Origin: JACJWR01 sp963842975
GTDB lineage: Bacteria; Actinomycetota; Actinomycetes; S36-B12; UBA10799
Reading direction: 5' to 3'
NCBI GenBank assembly: GCA_963842975.1
Contig: CAWJIH010000007.1
Coordinates: forward strand, 1 to 64,000
Length of the DNA: 64,000 nucleotides
Shown here: positions 29,149 through 39,300 of the stretch, in pieces
Position numbering within the stretch: position 1 is the first letter of the stretch
Layout of the letters: every line of letters begins with the position of its first letter
Translations under genes and position numbers: made by a program
Notes under the pieces: generated by a model
The model's input: only the letters and a program-made list of their open reading frames with translations
Database searches by the model: none
Told to the model about the DNA's origin: nothing

Positions 29149-30417
29149 TCATTCGCCAGGAAGGCCGATCAGGGCCCAAGAAGTGAGCGCGGCCGTGAGG
29201 CCTTTGAGGTTCTGCGAGCGAGCCTGCGGGCCGAAGGTGCCGACGTCGAAGTGCTCCTTCGTAGCCGCTTGACGGTTCCAGATGCTGCGAGCGGTGATCG
29301 GTGCCTTCATGTGGGGGGAGAGGCGTCGAAAGAAGTCGGTAATCTGGGCGTCTGTGAGCCCCGCCTCGCCGCCGGTGCGGGCCGAAATGTTGTGGTAAAC
29401 GCCTGCCAGAACACGCAGCATGGTGACGGACCCGAGCAAGCTCCTCTTGCGCAGGTCCGCGGGCGATAGGCGGCCATCCGCCACCGCGCCGAGGTCTTCG
29501 AAGCCAGCCGTCAGTGAGTCGAGGAAGGCATCTGTGTTGCTGACGAGTTGATCCTCGGTGAACTCGTTCTCGCGTTGTTTGCCGATCCGCCCTACCACCC
29601 CCACGTTCACGGCGCGGATGATGTCGGCGACGTGCTTGGCCCCAACCAGGTTGGTGTTGGAGCCAACAACTCGGTCGTTTTCCAGGTCTACCCGATTCGT
29701 GAGGAGACTGTTCTCAAGGACGCGGTCGAGGGAACGGTTGACGATCTTTGTGCTGTCGAACTGCACGCGGATTGCCTGCTTGATGCCGAGGGCATTGTCG
29801 GCAACGTCAAAGAACATCTGTTCGTACTGCTGCGGGAAGCGTTCCTCGTAGACAACAACGGTGAGACTTTCGCCGGTCAGTCGGTCGAGGATTTCCGTGA
29901 GGTTGGAGAGCTCGGCGTCGGCTGTGCTGGCCGCAGACATGTCCCCGCGGTACTCAGCTGCGGCCCGCTGTTCGGTGGCCCTGTCGATCTCGCGACGAAG
30001 TTCCTTCAGGATCCAGCTGAGGCCGAAGATGCGATGTTGGCCGTCGATGATCTTTAGGGTCTCCGAGGCGTTGGCGGGCACTCGCAGATAGCCCAGGGTG
30101 AGTCCGCCAGCAAGGTCGGAGATCTTGTCGAACTTCAGAGTGCCAGCGTCCCTCAGAAGGATCGGGGGAGCCACCCACGCCGGCTTCGCGCGGAGATACT
30201 CCCCGAACTCCCGAGCGTGCTTCTCGTTTACTCGTCGGTTGCCCGGGGTTGGCCGTGCGGGATCTGGGATCGGCAGGAGTCGTGCTGCGTCCCTGAGCGA
30301 GAGGTTGAATGTGAGGGTTTGCCGGCCGCCTTGCACCCCGGCGATTGCGAGGTAGGTCTCGACTTCTGTGTGAGGAAGGACCTCGGCAAGATCCGAGACC
30401 GTGATTGGGCCGTCCAT
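29149..30417 (-). CDS. DGQHR-domain (DndB-like) protein, 422 aa
   Basis: The signature LKIIDGQHRIFGLSWILKEL at about residues 121-140 defines the DGQHR family, related to DndB and the ParB-like fold. Flanking conserved pieces are NRRVNEKHAREFGEYLR upstream and VVVYEERFPQQYEQMFFDVA downstream. DndB regulates phosphorothioate modification genes, but no dndACDE genes are present, so a different use is likely: DNA binding or control of the methylase operon. The ATG at 30417 has a strong TAGGAG site. It is the first gene of the four-gene minus-strand operon and is divergent from the GHKL gene at 30540. The gene is intact. Confidence 0.8.
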   Translation of the reverse strand: MDGPITVSDLAEVLPHTEVETYLAIAGVQGGRQTLTFNLSLRDAARLLPIPDPARPTPGNRRVNEKHAREFGEYLRAKPAWVAPPILLRDAGTLKFDKISDLAGGLTLGYLRVPANASETLKIIDGQHRIFGLSWILKELRREIDRATEQRAAAEYRGDMSAASTADAELSNLTEILDRLTGESLTVVVYEERFPQQYEQMFFDVADNALGIKQAIRVQFDSTKIVNRSLDRVLENSLLTNRVDLENDRVVGSNTNLVGAKHVADIIRAVNVGVVGRIGKQRENEFTEDQLVSNTDAFLDSLTAGFEDLGAVADGRLSPADLRKRSLLGSVTMLRVLAGVYHNISARTGGEAGLTDAQITDFFRRLSPHMKAPITARSIWNRQAATKEHFDVGTFGPQARSQNLKGLTAALTSWALIGLPGE

Positions 30418-30539
30418 GGCGCTCCTAAAAATTTGTTGCCGTCTTGTGGAATAAATAAAATCTTGTTCATGCTACAGTGGTGTCACTGATCGCAACTTAA
30501 AGTTACCAGAACACCGCCGAGGTGGACGAGAGGAAACCC
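30418..30539. promoter_or_regulatory. AT-rich divergent promoter region with small palindrome
   Basis: The region between the DGQHR gene and the GHKL gene is much richer in A and T than its surroundings (for example GGAATAAATAAAATCTTG), as expected for a divergent promoter. CAGTG-GTGT-CACTG at 30475-30488 is a small inverted repeat in the middle that could be an operator. Exact -35 and -10 boxes could not be fixed. Confidence 0.5.
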
Positions 30540-32594
30540 ATGTCACCCGCAAGCAGCACGCTCAGCCCGGCCTCCGGCAGCCCCATCAGGGCTGCCTATG
30601 GCACTTACACGCTCATCTCACGCCTCTACAGCGACCTCGCGCCGTACCAGGTGTGGCGTGAAGTGTTTGAAAACTGCGTCCAGGCTGGCGCCAGGAAGGT
30701 CACGATTGCCCGACACGAGCCCTCATGGGGTGCTCACCAGCACCGCAAACGAATGGTGAGCGACGACGGCGAGGGCATGACGCCCGAACTATTGGCGCGC
30801 GTCACTGCCAACCTCGGGGCTTCTGGCAAGGACCTTGGACTCACCAAGAACATTGGAGTAGGGGCGAAGATCGCCACGCTGCCCTGGAACACCCACGGCC
30901 TCGTTTACGTGACGCTCAGGGACGGGCTTATGTCCATGGCGTGGATTGAAGTTGACGAGGCGACGGGAACTGCGTACTTCCGGGACCTCTCGGCGCAGGC
31001 CGGACTCACCGCACTGGTGTACGACAGCGACGGTCAGGCCGTGGTCTTTGAACCCGGGGTCGTGGAGGGTGTCGATTGGGCGGCGACTCTGCCAGCGTTC
31101 GTTCGCGCCGCAGGACATGGAACGTCGGTGGTGCTCATGGGGGTGTCTCGTGACGACAACACGCTCGCGGGTGATGTCAAGAAGGAGAAGAACTCCGAGA
31201 CAACCACTGTGCTGGTCGATTACCTTGACTCGCGCTACTTCCGGTTCCCCGAGGGAATCGACGTGAGTGTCCAGCGCTACAAGATTGATGGCAGCTTGCA
31301 GCACGCCGCCAAGGCATACGGTTTCTCGGGCAAGTTGGACAACTTCATCGCTATGCGTGGAGTCTGCGCCGAGCAAGGGACGGTCGACGTTGTGGCGGAG
31401 GTCGATGGCGCCGTTGTGCCAGCAGTGGTGCGCTGGGTGCTGATGGATCCCAACCGCCGGGATGGCTCCGATGTTCGGGAATGGCTGCGCAAGAAAGCGA
31501 ATGCGGCGCACTTGTTGCCGCCGTGGGTGGGGTTGGTCTACGACGACGAGTTGTTCGGCCGCGACTACTTGACCACGAGCCACCGTCAGGACTCACTCCA
31601 CCTCGGCCATGCCGGCATCACATACAAGGACGTACAGAATTACGTGTACTTGTTCCTGGAGCCGCGCGCGTACAACGAGGATTCGGCTGACGATCTGGGT
31701 GCCGCTATGGACACCGGACGGAAGAACCTGGGCCTGTACCGCCGAGGCGGCTTCGTGGCTGACCTCCCAGTGCGTGAGTGGCTTGGTGACTTCGCGCGCA
31801 AGATGCCGGCGGCGATCCAGGCTCGCATTGACGCGGCATCCGACGCCGCGAAGTCGGAGTCGCTCAACGAAGACCAGTTCATCTCGGACCTGTTCGCAGA
31901 GATGACCAAGATTCGGGCCTATGTCGCCAAGCCTGGTGGAGGCAACCAGATTGCCCCCGTGATTCAGATTGTGGGCAACGCGGCTGGGGAGACCCCCGTA
32001 GGCAAGCGCAAAGGTGTCGCACCTGGCGACCCCCATCGGCGGGGGACTCGAGGCGGTAATGGCTCGGCTGGCGAGTCGAATCGATCGGACGCGACGAGTC
32101 GGCGCAACAAGGTCGCCTCGCTCGCCCAGGTGCTCGGGGGCTCCGTGGACGCGCAAGCGGTTGAGGTGTTCAAGTCGCGAATTCCCAGGGTGGTGTTCCG
32201 GGGAGCGGACGAGTTTTGTGATGGCGACGACGCAGTTCGGCTGTATCTGGCCAAGTGGACACCGGGTGCCGAGGAGGACCCAGGCGAGATCTGCATCAAC
32301 ACCGAGGCGCCTACCTATGCCGCTTTCGCCGCCATCGTTGAAGCAGAAGCTGGCTCGGCGCCGTGGAACATCACAGACCCGTCCGAACTCCACGAGATTC
32401 ACCAGGGTGTCTTCAAGCGCACCTCGGTGGCCGGGATCATCGGGGCGCTCATCCAGGGGATGACCGAGGGGCTGGCCGAATCGCCGCTGGCTGTGTCGAT
32501 GACGTGCATCGGTGATGCCACGTTGATGGGGCACCTGCGCCACATTCTGGACTTGCGGCGGCCGGCGCGGGTTCGGCGTGCACGGGCGAGTTGA
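30540..32594 (+). CDS. GHKL ATPase, 684 aa
   Basis: ATP-binding motifs of the Hsp90/gyrase class: N-box region YQVWREVFENCVQAGARKV, G1 box VSDDGEGMTPELLARV, G2 region LTKNIGVGAKIATLPWN. The N-box Asn is in ENCVQAGA. The remaining chain has a transducer-like part, LTTSHRQDSLHLGHAGITYK, and a basic low-complexity linker at about residues 490-530 (RRGTRGGNGSAGESN) before a compact C-terminal domain. No kinase or membrane features. Start chosen at the ATG at 30540 because GAGAGG lies 5 bases before it; a GTG at 30522 is possible. It is only loosely similar to the GHKL protein at 14.6-16.8 kb. Its promoter is shared with the restriction-like operon, suggesting a sensor or ATP-driven partner of that system. 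Confidence 0.75.
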   Translation: MSPASSTLSPASGSPIRAAYGTYTLISRLYSDLAPYQVWREVFENCVQAGARKVTIARHEPSWGAHQHRKRMVSDDGEGMTPELLARVTANLGASGKDLGLTKNIGVGAKIATLPWNTHGLVYVTLRDGLMSMAWIEVDEATGTAYFRDLSAQAGLTALVYDSDGQAVVFEPGVVEGVDWAATLPAFVRAAGHGTSVVLMGVSRDDNTLAGDVKKEKNSETTTVLVDYLDSRYFRFPEGIDVSVQRYKIDGSLQHAAKAYGFSGKLDNFIAMRGVCAEQGTVDVVAEVDGAVVPAVVRWVLMDPNRRDGSDVREWLRKKANAAHLLPPWVGLVYDDELFGRDYLTTSHRQDSLHLGHAGITYKDVQNYVYLFLEPRAYNEDSADDLGAAMDTGRKNLGLYRRGGFVADLPVREWLGDFARKMPAAIQARIDAASDAAKSESLNEDQFISDLFAEMTKIRAYVAKPGGGNQIAPVIQIVGNAAGETPVGKRKGVAPGDPHRRGTRGGNGSAGESNRSDATSRRNKVASLAQVLGGSVDAQAVEVFKSRIPRVVFRGADEFCDGDDAVRLYLAKWTPGAEEDPGEICINTEAPTYAAFAAIVEAEAGSAPWNITDPSELHEIHQGVFKRTSVAGIIGALIQGMTEGLAESPLAVSMTCIGDATLMGHLRHILDLRRPARVRRARAS

Positions 32595-32817
32595 GGGGCG
32601 AGGGTCTGCAAGTTTGCACGGCAGCGCGCGGAGTGGACCTGCCGTGGTGGCGAAAACCAGCTGCCTAACTCTTCTGATGGAGATGGCGTCCGCTGCGAGG
32701 CAAGGCGATGCAGGCTAATGAATGTGCGGTGGCGGCGATAGCGGCGGTACTGGCGAACAGGGCAAAGTGGTCGATCGCGCTGGTGATTGATGATCGCCTC
32801 AGCGGTCATCGACTAGA

Positions 32818-33219
32818 TCACTTCAGATTCAGAGAGGCCCGCGCTTGGCTGGGTAGATTCGGATTCTCAGCCAGAGTCATGCGCACGCCAAGGTGCTCGT
32901 CGTCGGCCATTGAATTCAGGAGCTCCACCGGTGTGCTCGCGTTAAGGGCTACTCCCTGACGTACGCCCGCGTTCTTGTCCCGCGAGAGGGCTGTGAGTGT
33001 CGGGCGAGGCGCGGATGGGTTTGCGGCAACGGCCCGCCGCACCGACGCGGTCTTGTCCCTTGCCAGTTTGGTGAGCACCTCGGGGTTGTCGGTACGTTCG
33101 GCGACTCCTTGGCGGACCAGGTACCACTCGGAACCAGCCAAGGACGCGAGGGCCGAGTCCGGAGCATGAGGGTGCAAGAGGACTTGACCGTACGCATCTT
33201 CAACCAACCACTGGTCCAT
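32818..33219 (-). CDS. LRV/HEAT-like repeat protein, 133 aa
   Basis: Starts MDQWLVEDAYGQVLLHPHAP at 33219. The body is a row of about 24-residue helical repeats: LASLAGSEWYLVRQGVAERT, LTKLARDKTASVRRAVAANP, LTALSRDKNAGVRQGVALNA, LNSMADDEHLGVRMTLAENP. This V-R-x-x-V/L-A-x-N-P pattern is that of leucine-rich-variant (LRV) repeats, which bind proteins or nucleic acid. No enzyme domain is attached. It stands alone, convergent to the GHKL gene, with no operon partner. Confidence 0.65.
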   Translation of the reverse strand: MDQWLVEDAYGQVLLHPHAPDSALASLAGSEWYLVRQGVAERTDNPEVLTKLARDKTASVRRAVAANPSAPRPTLTALSRDKNAGVRQGVALNASTPVELLNSMADDEHLGVRMTLAENPNLPSQARASLNLK

Positions 33220-33746
33220 CGTGTCCCGCCTTCCGTTGGTGCCGATACCTTGATCGCCGTTGGTGCGAATACTACGGCGGATTGGCGACGCTTCGAGGAT
33301 GGCTCCTCGTATCGGGGTGGTCTGGCCCCTACTTGGGTGCGGCCCCGTGTCAACAAGGGGCAATTCGTTAGCGTCAGCCACCACAATCAGGCACCGCCCG
33401 GTGCTTATGGCTGTCAAGATTGGGTGAAACATTCGACTTGATGATGGTTCTGTGCCGGGGAACGATCTAGGGGCAGGTTGTGATGATCTCGGTCATGCGG
33501 GATTCGCAGGTCTTGCCGACACCCGACGGCGGGGGCAATGGGTTCATGGACAGCCAGGACGATGGCGGCCAGGCCCGTCGGCCGTGAACCGTCCCGGGAC
33601 GGTTCAGTACAGCAGTCCCGTGCGCAGTCGCGATAGGAGCACTTGCGGCGCTGGTGGCATCACTGCGGATTTGCTCGCCCATGACACCCTCCCGACCGAC
33701 CGCACCGTGCTGCCTCCTTCCCCCTTCACCGCGACGTTTCCCGCGG
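33220..33746. other. Intergenic stretch holding a 22-bp perfect palindrome
   Basis: No gene is convincing here. TGAACCGTCCC at 33585-33595 is followed directly by its reverse complement at 33596-33606, a perfect 22-bp palindrome without a spacer. Size and symmetry suit a dimeric regulator site or a loopless hairpin. It lies about 140 bases past the 3' end of the 565-aa gene. Confidence 0.5.
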
Positions 33747-35444
33747 TTACCTGATGCCTTGGTCGTGGTGGCCGACAGAGTCAAACTCAATGGTTCCGTC
33801 GGGGTGGCGCCAGAACTTGAGTCGTCGGGCGCCCGGGGTGTTCGCCTGTAGCGAGACGCGCCAGGCCATGGAGCCGTCTGTGCGGGACTCTTGCTTGCCA
33901 CCGCGTCGGTCGAGCCAGGGATGCAGCTCCCTGCTGGCTTGTTTGTCCACCAAGCCGCAGACGATCTCGGCCATGACATCCGTGATCTTGTCTCGTGAGA
34001 CTCCTTGCAGGTTGCTGATGCTTGATTCGAAGTCGTCGCCGATTCGGTAATCCCCGGTCCACGGGTAGGCATCACGGTCGGGACCCCGGAACCGCAGGAG
34101 GTAGGCCCAGCGCACCTCCAGGCGCAACTGCTCGACCGGGTCGTCGTGCACGACCGGAACTCGGAGTTTGGCGCGTTCGGCTCTTCGCCGATTCGCCCGG
34201 TCGATTCGGGCTTGTTCGCGTGCGGCCAGTAGTTCGGATTCGAGTCGGCTGGCGCGCTGGTCGACCTGCTCGATCGTGTCGAGAGCCTGGGCCAGAGCCC
34301 TTTGGAGCTGCCGGATGTCGGTTGGCACGGAGGTTTCGTGGCTGATCTCTGGATTGCTGGGTTGGCGATCGGGTCTCGGCTGGTCGGAGTTCGATGAGGT
34401 AGACGCTGCCAAGTCGGCTGCGCGCAGCCACGGAGGGCCATCGGGCAGTATCGAGATGCTCGTCGTGGCACTCTCGCCTTCCGCGAGGGTGGCAAGCCAC
34501 CTCCCGTCGAGCTGGGTGATCTCCACGGGGAGCACGTCGCCAGGAGCCACCATGGCCTCCAACTCGGTGCCGAGAGTTCCCACGACTTCGACAGCTAGGT
34601 CAGGGTGCAGGAGGACGTTTGCACTGCTGTCGGACCTCTGACACACCTGGGCCAGCACTACGTCGCCATCGCGGTAGGTCTGCCCGATGCGCTCTGCCAC
34701 GTCCTGCTTCGGCACATCGGGCAGGAACTCAACAAGAGCCCCTGATCCGCGCAGGCGCCCCCGCAACTTCATCCCAGGACGTACCAAGCGGTCGGGCTCA
34801 ATCCCAGCGCGGAGCCTGGAAACTGTCATAGCCGCGGTTTCGCCACCGTCGGTGGCCAGCATCGCCTGGTGGCCCAGCAGGGAGCGAACGACGGCTATGG
34901 CGGGGCGGTCTTCAGGTTCCGGCGGCGGGGGAGCGAACGCGCCTGAGCTTTGGGCGGCATTCAAGGCGCTGTCGACCAGTTCGCGAGTGGTCCGCTCTCC
35001 GCGGGCGGCGCTAAGGCACATGTGCAACGGCGCTTGATACATGTCGCGCGTCCACTCATCCCCCAGCGGGTAGACCCGGCCGGCGCCGTAGAAAACCGAC
35101 AACTGTCTGTTGCCCAAGCCGTCGGTCAGCCCGAAAGTGGCCTCCGCGTCGAGCAGATAGAGCTCGGTGTATCCGTTCAACTCAGCCGACAGGCGGTTCA
35201 AATCGATCCAGGGATCCTCAGCGTCTGGGTGTATTGACACCGCGACCGCCGCCTGAGTGCGGGAGGCGCCGAGTAGGTGCGCCGCCAGCGATTTGCCCTC
35301 GTCGGGAGTTCGCAATCGGGTGAATCCAGTCCGGGGATGGCTGCTGCCCGAACGACTCGACTCCGTGTGCTCAAGAGTGGGCTTGGCTGCTGGCACCGAT
35401 CTGGCAGCCTTCCTTCGCTCACGGCTCCGTTTGCGCTTTGGCAT
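33747..35444 (-). CDS. Hypothetical 565-aa protein with basic N-terminus and coiled coil
   Basis: The ATG at 35444 gives a very basic start (MPKRKRSRERRKAARSV), perhaps nucleic-acid binding. A conserved-looking block follows (PWIDLNRLSAELNGYTELYL, then LSVFYGAGRVYPLGDEW). Next are beta-rich segments that look like one or two S1/OB-type barrels (VRPGMKLRGRLRGSGALVEF), and then a coiled coil with basic face (QLQRALAQALDTIEQVDQRA to AREQARIDRANRRRAERAK). The end is a small alpha/beta domain (LRLEVRWAYLLRF). I do not recognise the family. Arrangement suggests an RNA- or DNA-binding protein. It stands alone and is divergent from the zinc-ribbon gene. Confidence 0.65.
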   Translation of the reverse strand: MPKRKRSRERRKAARSVPAAKPTLEHTESSRSGSSHPRTGFTRLRTPDEGKSLAAHLLGASRTQAAVAVSIHPDAEDPWIDLNRLSAELNGYTELYLLDAEATFGLTDGLGNRQLSVFYGAGRVYPLGDEWTRDMYQAPLHMCLSAARGERTTRELVDSALNAAQSSGAFAPPPPEPEDRPAIAVVRSLLGHQAMLATDGGETAAMTVSRLRAGIEPDRLVRPGMKLRGRLRGSGALVEFLPDVPKQDVAERIGQTYRDGDVVLAQVCQRSDSSANVLLHPDLAVEVVGTLGTELEAMVAPGDVLPVEITQLDGRWLATLAEGESATTSISILPDGPPWLRAADLAASTSSNSDQPRPDRQPSNPEISHETSVPTDIRQLQRALAQALDTIEQVDQRASRLESELLAAREQARIDRANRRRAERAKLRVPVVHDDPVEQLRLEVRWAYLLRFRGPDRDAYPWTGDYRIGDDFESSISNLQGVSRDKITDVMAEIVCGLVDKQASRELHPWLDRRGGKQESRTDGSMAWRVSLQANTPGARRLKFWRHPDGTIEFDSVGHHDQGIR

Positions 35445-35603
35445 CCGCCCCGTCACCTCTCCCCGAATCACGAATCCTTGTCATGGTGACACAGCACTCC
35501 GACGGGCTGGCCACCACGAATCCATCAATCGGCCACCGGCAGACGGTCGAACACGTGGGGGGCGAATCGATTCGGGACTGGCTCCCGCACTCCATCACGC
35601 CGT

Positions 35604-35631
35604 GGTTGGAACCTCCAACGAGGTTCCAACC
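35604..35631. promoter_or_regulatory. Perfect 12-bp inverted repeat with 4-base loop
   Basis: GGTTGGAACCTC, loop CAAC, then GAGGTTCCAACC. It lies in the divergent region between the 565-aa gene and the zinc-ribbon gene, where a regulator site or attenuator hairpin is more likely than a terminator. Confidence 0.5.
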
Positions 35632-35701
35632 CAACTGCCGGGGGCGGAATCGGTCATGCCCGGGAGCAGCCTGGCATTGAGTGATTCGCGGGAGGCGAGA
35701 G

Positions 35702-36172
35702 ATGTCGGGGTCGGATCTGCATTACTGTCCAAATTGCGGTCAGTCACTTCCGCCGGGGTCTTCATTCTGTCCCGGCTGTGGAGCGGCACTACGCGAGTTT
35801 TCCCCGGAGACTGACGGCGACCAGGGCGGATTCCATCGATCAAGCGAACGAATCGGATACCGAGGTGACGGAGGTCCTAGGCGACGACAACAGTCCCGCC
35901 TTGTCGAGGACACTTCGCTCGGCCCGCAGGGTGAGGATGAGCAGCGCCAGCGTGGCGAAGCCGCAAAGAAGGCCACGGGCAAGGTGGAATCTGCGCTCGC
36001 TGAACTCGCGACCGCACAGACCACGGCCGATGTGCAGGTGGCGGCCAATCGGTCAGCCGACGACGGTCTTGCGCTCGAGGAGGAGCTGACGATGGACTCA
36101 CGTGCTCAAGGCGCTGCGGCGGCCTTGAGCGCCATCGCTGGCTGGAAGGCGTTGAACGCGGACCACTCTTGA
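35702..36172 (+). CDS. Double zinc-ribbon protein, 156 aa
   Basis: The N-terminus has two CxxC knuckles, YCPNCGQSLPPGSSFCPGCG, typical of the zinc-ribbon type found on many small bacterial proteins. The rest is hydrophilic and has no known domain. In the middle (after about residue 40) a neighbouring frame reads DSIDQANESDTEVTEVLGDD, which looks more natural, so a pair of compensating frameshifts is possible. The ATG at 35702 has GGAGG 7 bases upstream. There is no signal or membrane segment. Confidence 0.55.
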   Translation: MSGSDLHYCPNCGQSLPPGSSFCPGCGAALREFSPETDGDQGGFHRSSERIGYRGDGGPRRRQQSRLVEDTSLGPQGEDEQRQRGEAAKKATGKVESALAELATAQTTADVQVAANRSADDGLALEEELTMDSRAQGAAAALSAIAGWKALNADHS

Positions 36173-36332
36173 CAACTGGCCGCAGTTGCGTCATGAACCG
36201 TGCCCCATCTGCCCCCGAAGCCGCGCAACGACCACCACCAGCAACCAGCCCAGCGCCCGTAGCACCGACCATCACCTATCGCCAGTACTCAGACAACCCC
36301 CTGTTCAGTCAGCAGTCTCCTAGCTGCAGTGC

Positions 36333-39300
36333 TCACGCCGCGGCGGCAAACGCCGCCAGCAAGTCTCCGGGCAGCGAGTGCATTAATTCCCAGGTGATTG
36401 CCATCGGCCGATCATCTTCATGGCTTGCATAGGTGGCAGGGCCGAGGAAATAGAACGATCGGGCGGTGTTGTCCTGCCGGGCAAAGATGTAGATGTGCGA
36501 GCCGCGCGCAGCGTGGTTCTGGTACCTCTGGCCGGTCGGGCTTGTGGAAGACGTCGTTGACTGGCTCTCCCAGTGCAGCAGCTTGGGTCCAATGGCGTAG
36601 TCGCGGTATCGGGTCGTGGGGGAGAAGTGGTCAGCGGACTTGTCGAACGTGACTAGGAACAGGTCGGTCTGTTGATCGGCGCACCAGCGCACGCCCTCGC
36701 GCCATTCGGGCACCCGAGCGGCACCGGGGCTACCACTGGATTTTGCCTCTTGGTGCATCGCAGCGAGGATCTCACCGCGGGTGTACTGCGCATGGACTTG
36801 AAGGGGTACGTGTGCGCGCCCGTCCAGCGGGCGATGCAAGTGGTCCACCCGCTCGCGGAGCAAGTCCATCAGCTCGGCGACCTCGGCGAGCACCGCAGGG
36901 TGCTGCCACAGCAGTTCGGCGGCCTCCTGCAGGGTCAGATCGCGCCGGTCACCTTTCAACACCTGATCCATCAGCGACGCTACTAGCATGCGCAGCAGCG
37001 CCCGATCCGCTGCTCCGATCGAGGCAACATCTGGCACCGTCGACGATCGCGCAAATCGTCGGTACGCCGCCAGACGCACCTCATCATCCACGTGTGTCAT
37101 CCGCCCTACCGCATGGCGCAACGTCGGTTCGAACGGCCCCGCCGGCGCGACCGCTAGCCCGGCTGCCGACTTCATGTCTGTCCAGCTCGCTTGGCCCCTG
37201 GTTCGCGCACGCCGATCGTCGAGGTAGACATCCCCGAGGTCCAATCCGGTCTCGGCCAGGTATCCCGACAGCGTCACCGGCGCGCCGCGCTGGCTGGCCG
37301 CGTACCGGCGCAATTCCGCAACTCGCGCCGGCCAGTTGGATGGAATCGCAGATCGGATGCTTTCCAGCACAACCTCACGCGCCACGGGATCGAGCTGCAT
37401 GTGACAGCCGCTCGGCAAGTACGGGAAGTCTTTGGTCACCTCCTGCTTGACCCTCAGGCGTGTGCCTCCCAGTAATGCCGAATAGCGCAGGTCGAAGCGG
37501 AACTCCTTTCGATGGTGACCCACGAAGTCCAGCACCGTGCACACTGCCTTGCCCGTGTCCGGGGACTTGCGCAGCCCCCGTCCGAGTTGTTGCAGGAACA
37601 CCGTGCCGCTCTCAGTGGGGCGCAGCATGAGCACCGTGTCCACGGATGGCACGTCCACACCTTCGCTGAACAGATCGACGCTGAACAGCGCCTGCACATC
37701 GCCACTACGCAGGTGCGCCAGCGCCGTCTCGCGTTCGGCCCGCGGAGTATCAGCGGTCACGGCCACTGCCGCGATGCCGGCCGCTGTGAAATGTCTGGCC
37801 ATGAATCGGGCATGGTCCTTGCTCACGCAGAAACCCAGGGCGCGCATGGTGGTGGGATCGCCGACATGCTTGGTTAGTTGGTGCACGACGCGTCGAGCGT
37901 AGGCGTCATCGCCCGTGTAGAGATTGGTCAGCTCGGTGTCGTCGTAGCCGCGGCCGCGTCGCCAGGCGACGTTTGACAGGTCGGTGCCGTCGTGGATGCC
38001 GTAGTAGGCGAACGGCACCAGCCGATGCTGATCGATCGCGTCCCACAAGCGCAGTTCCGCGGCGATGCGGTCGTCGAACCAGTGCAGGATCGGCATACCG
38101 TCTGCGCGCTCGGGGGTGGCTGTGAGACCCAGCAGTTCAACTGGTTGCAGTTGTTGCAGCATTGCATCGTAGGAGTCGGCCGCGGCATGGTGGAACTCGT
38201 CGACCACTACAACGTCGAAGTGGGCCGGGTCTATTGACTCCACTCCGTTGGTTCGCATGCTCTGGATTGAGGCGAACACATGCTCGTACCTGGTTGGGCG
38301 CTTTCCGTCGACCCACAGTTCGCCGAATGCCGGCTCTCGCAGGGCATGACGGAAAGTGGCCAATGACTGCTGGAGCAGTTCCTTGCGGTGGGCCACAAAT
38401 AGCAGGCGTGCGCGGGGGAGTCGTTGGCGCAGGCGGGCATAGTCAAGCGCGGCCATGACGGTCTTTCCTGTGCCCGTGGCGGCAACGAGGAGATTGCGGT
38501 GGCGGCCGTGGGCGCGGGCCACCTCGATGCGTTCGAGGAGGCGCTCCTGGAAGGGATGGGGTGTGAGCTCGAACGGCGGCAGGTCCGTGCGGTGGTCGGG
38601 GAGGTCAGTGGCCAGGGCCTGCGCAAACGCGGCGGGGTCGTAGTCGACGAAATCGGCCGACGCCCAGTAGCTCTCGAAGACTGCCGACGTGCTGGCGATG
38701 ACGTCGGGGTTGCGCCGGCCGCTAATGCGCACGTTCCACTCGAGGCCGGCGACCTGGGCAGAGTGGGTGAGGTTAGACGAGCCGATGTAGGCGGTGGAGG
38801 CCCCGGAGCGACGGTGAAACAGCCAGGACTTGGCGTGCAGCCGCGTCGTGGTCGTGTCGTAGGAGACGCGGATCTTGGCGCCAAGTTCGGCCAGGACCTC
38901 CAGCGCGCGGGCCTCAGTGGAGCCCGTGTACGTGGTGGTCAGGATGCGCAGCTCCCGACCCTCATCGACGTGTCGGCGCAACGCGTCGAGCATTGGGCGG
39001 ATACCGCTGTAGCGGATGAAAGCGATGATGAGGTCAATGCGGTCGGCGCTAGGGATTTCCGAGAGCAACTGTTTGCTCAGCGCAGGTTCCCCTCGGGGGT
39101 TGGTCAGCAAGACCGTGTCGAGGAGCGGGGTGAGGGGCTGGTCGACGCTATGCGTGGAGCCGTCGGGTAGGCGGGGGTGGACTCCGCGAAGGACCTCGGC
39201 ATTGTCGGTCATGAGATCGCGCTTGAGATCGGCTCGGTCTGCGGCTGCGATGAGCTGCTCGCCGAGGGCACGGGTGATGGCTGCCCCGCGCTCCACCCGG

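Noticed and set aside
19656..30417. DISARM system
   Set aside because: A SNF2 protein and a methylase are present, but no DrmA helicase and no DUF1998 (DrmB) gene; the PLD is fused to SNF2 instead of a separate DrmC.
29149..30417. Dnd phosphorothioation system
   Set aside because: The DGQHR protein resembles DndB, but dndA, C, D and E are absent from the window.
33467..34495. 342-aa minus-strand open frame
   Set aside because: Lies in another frame of the 565-aa gene and is low-complexity Ser/Pro/Arg.
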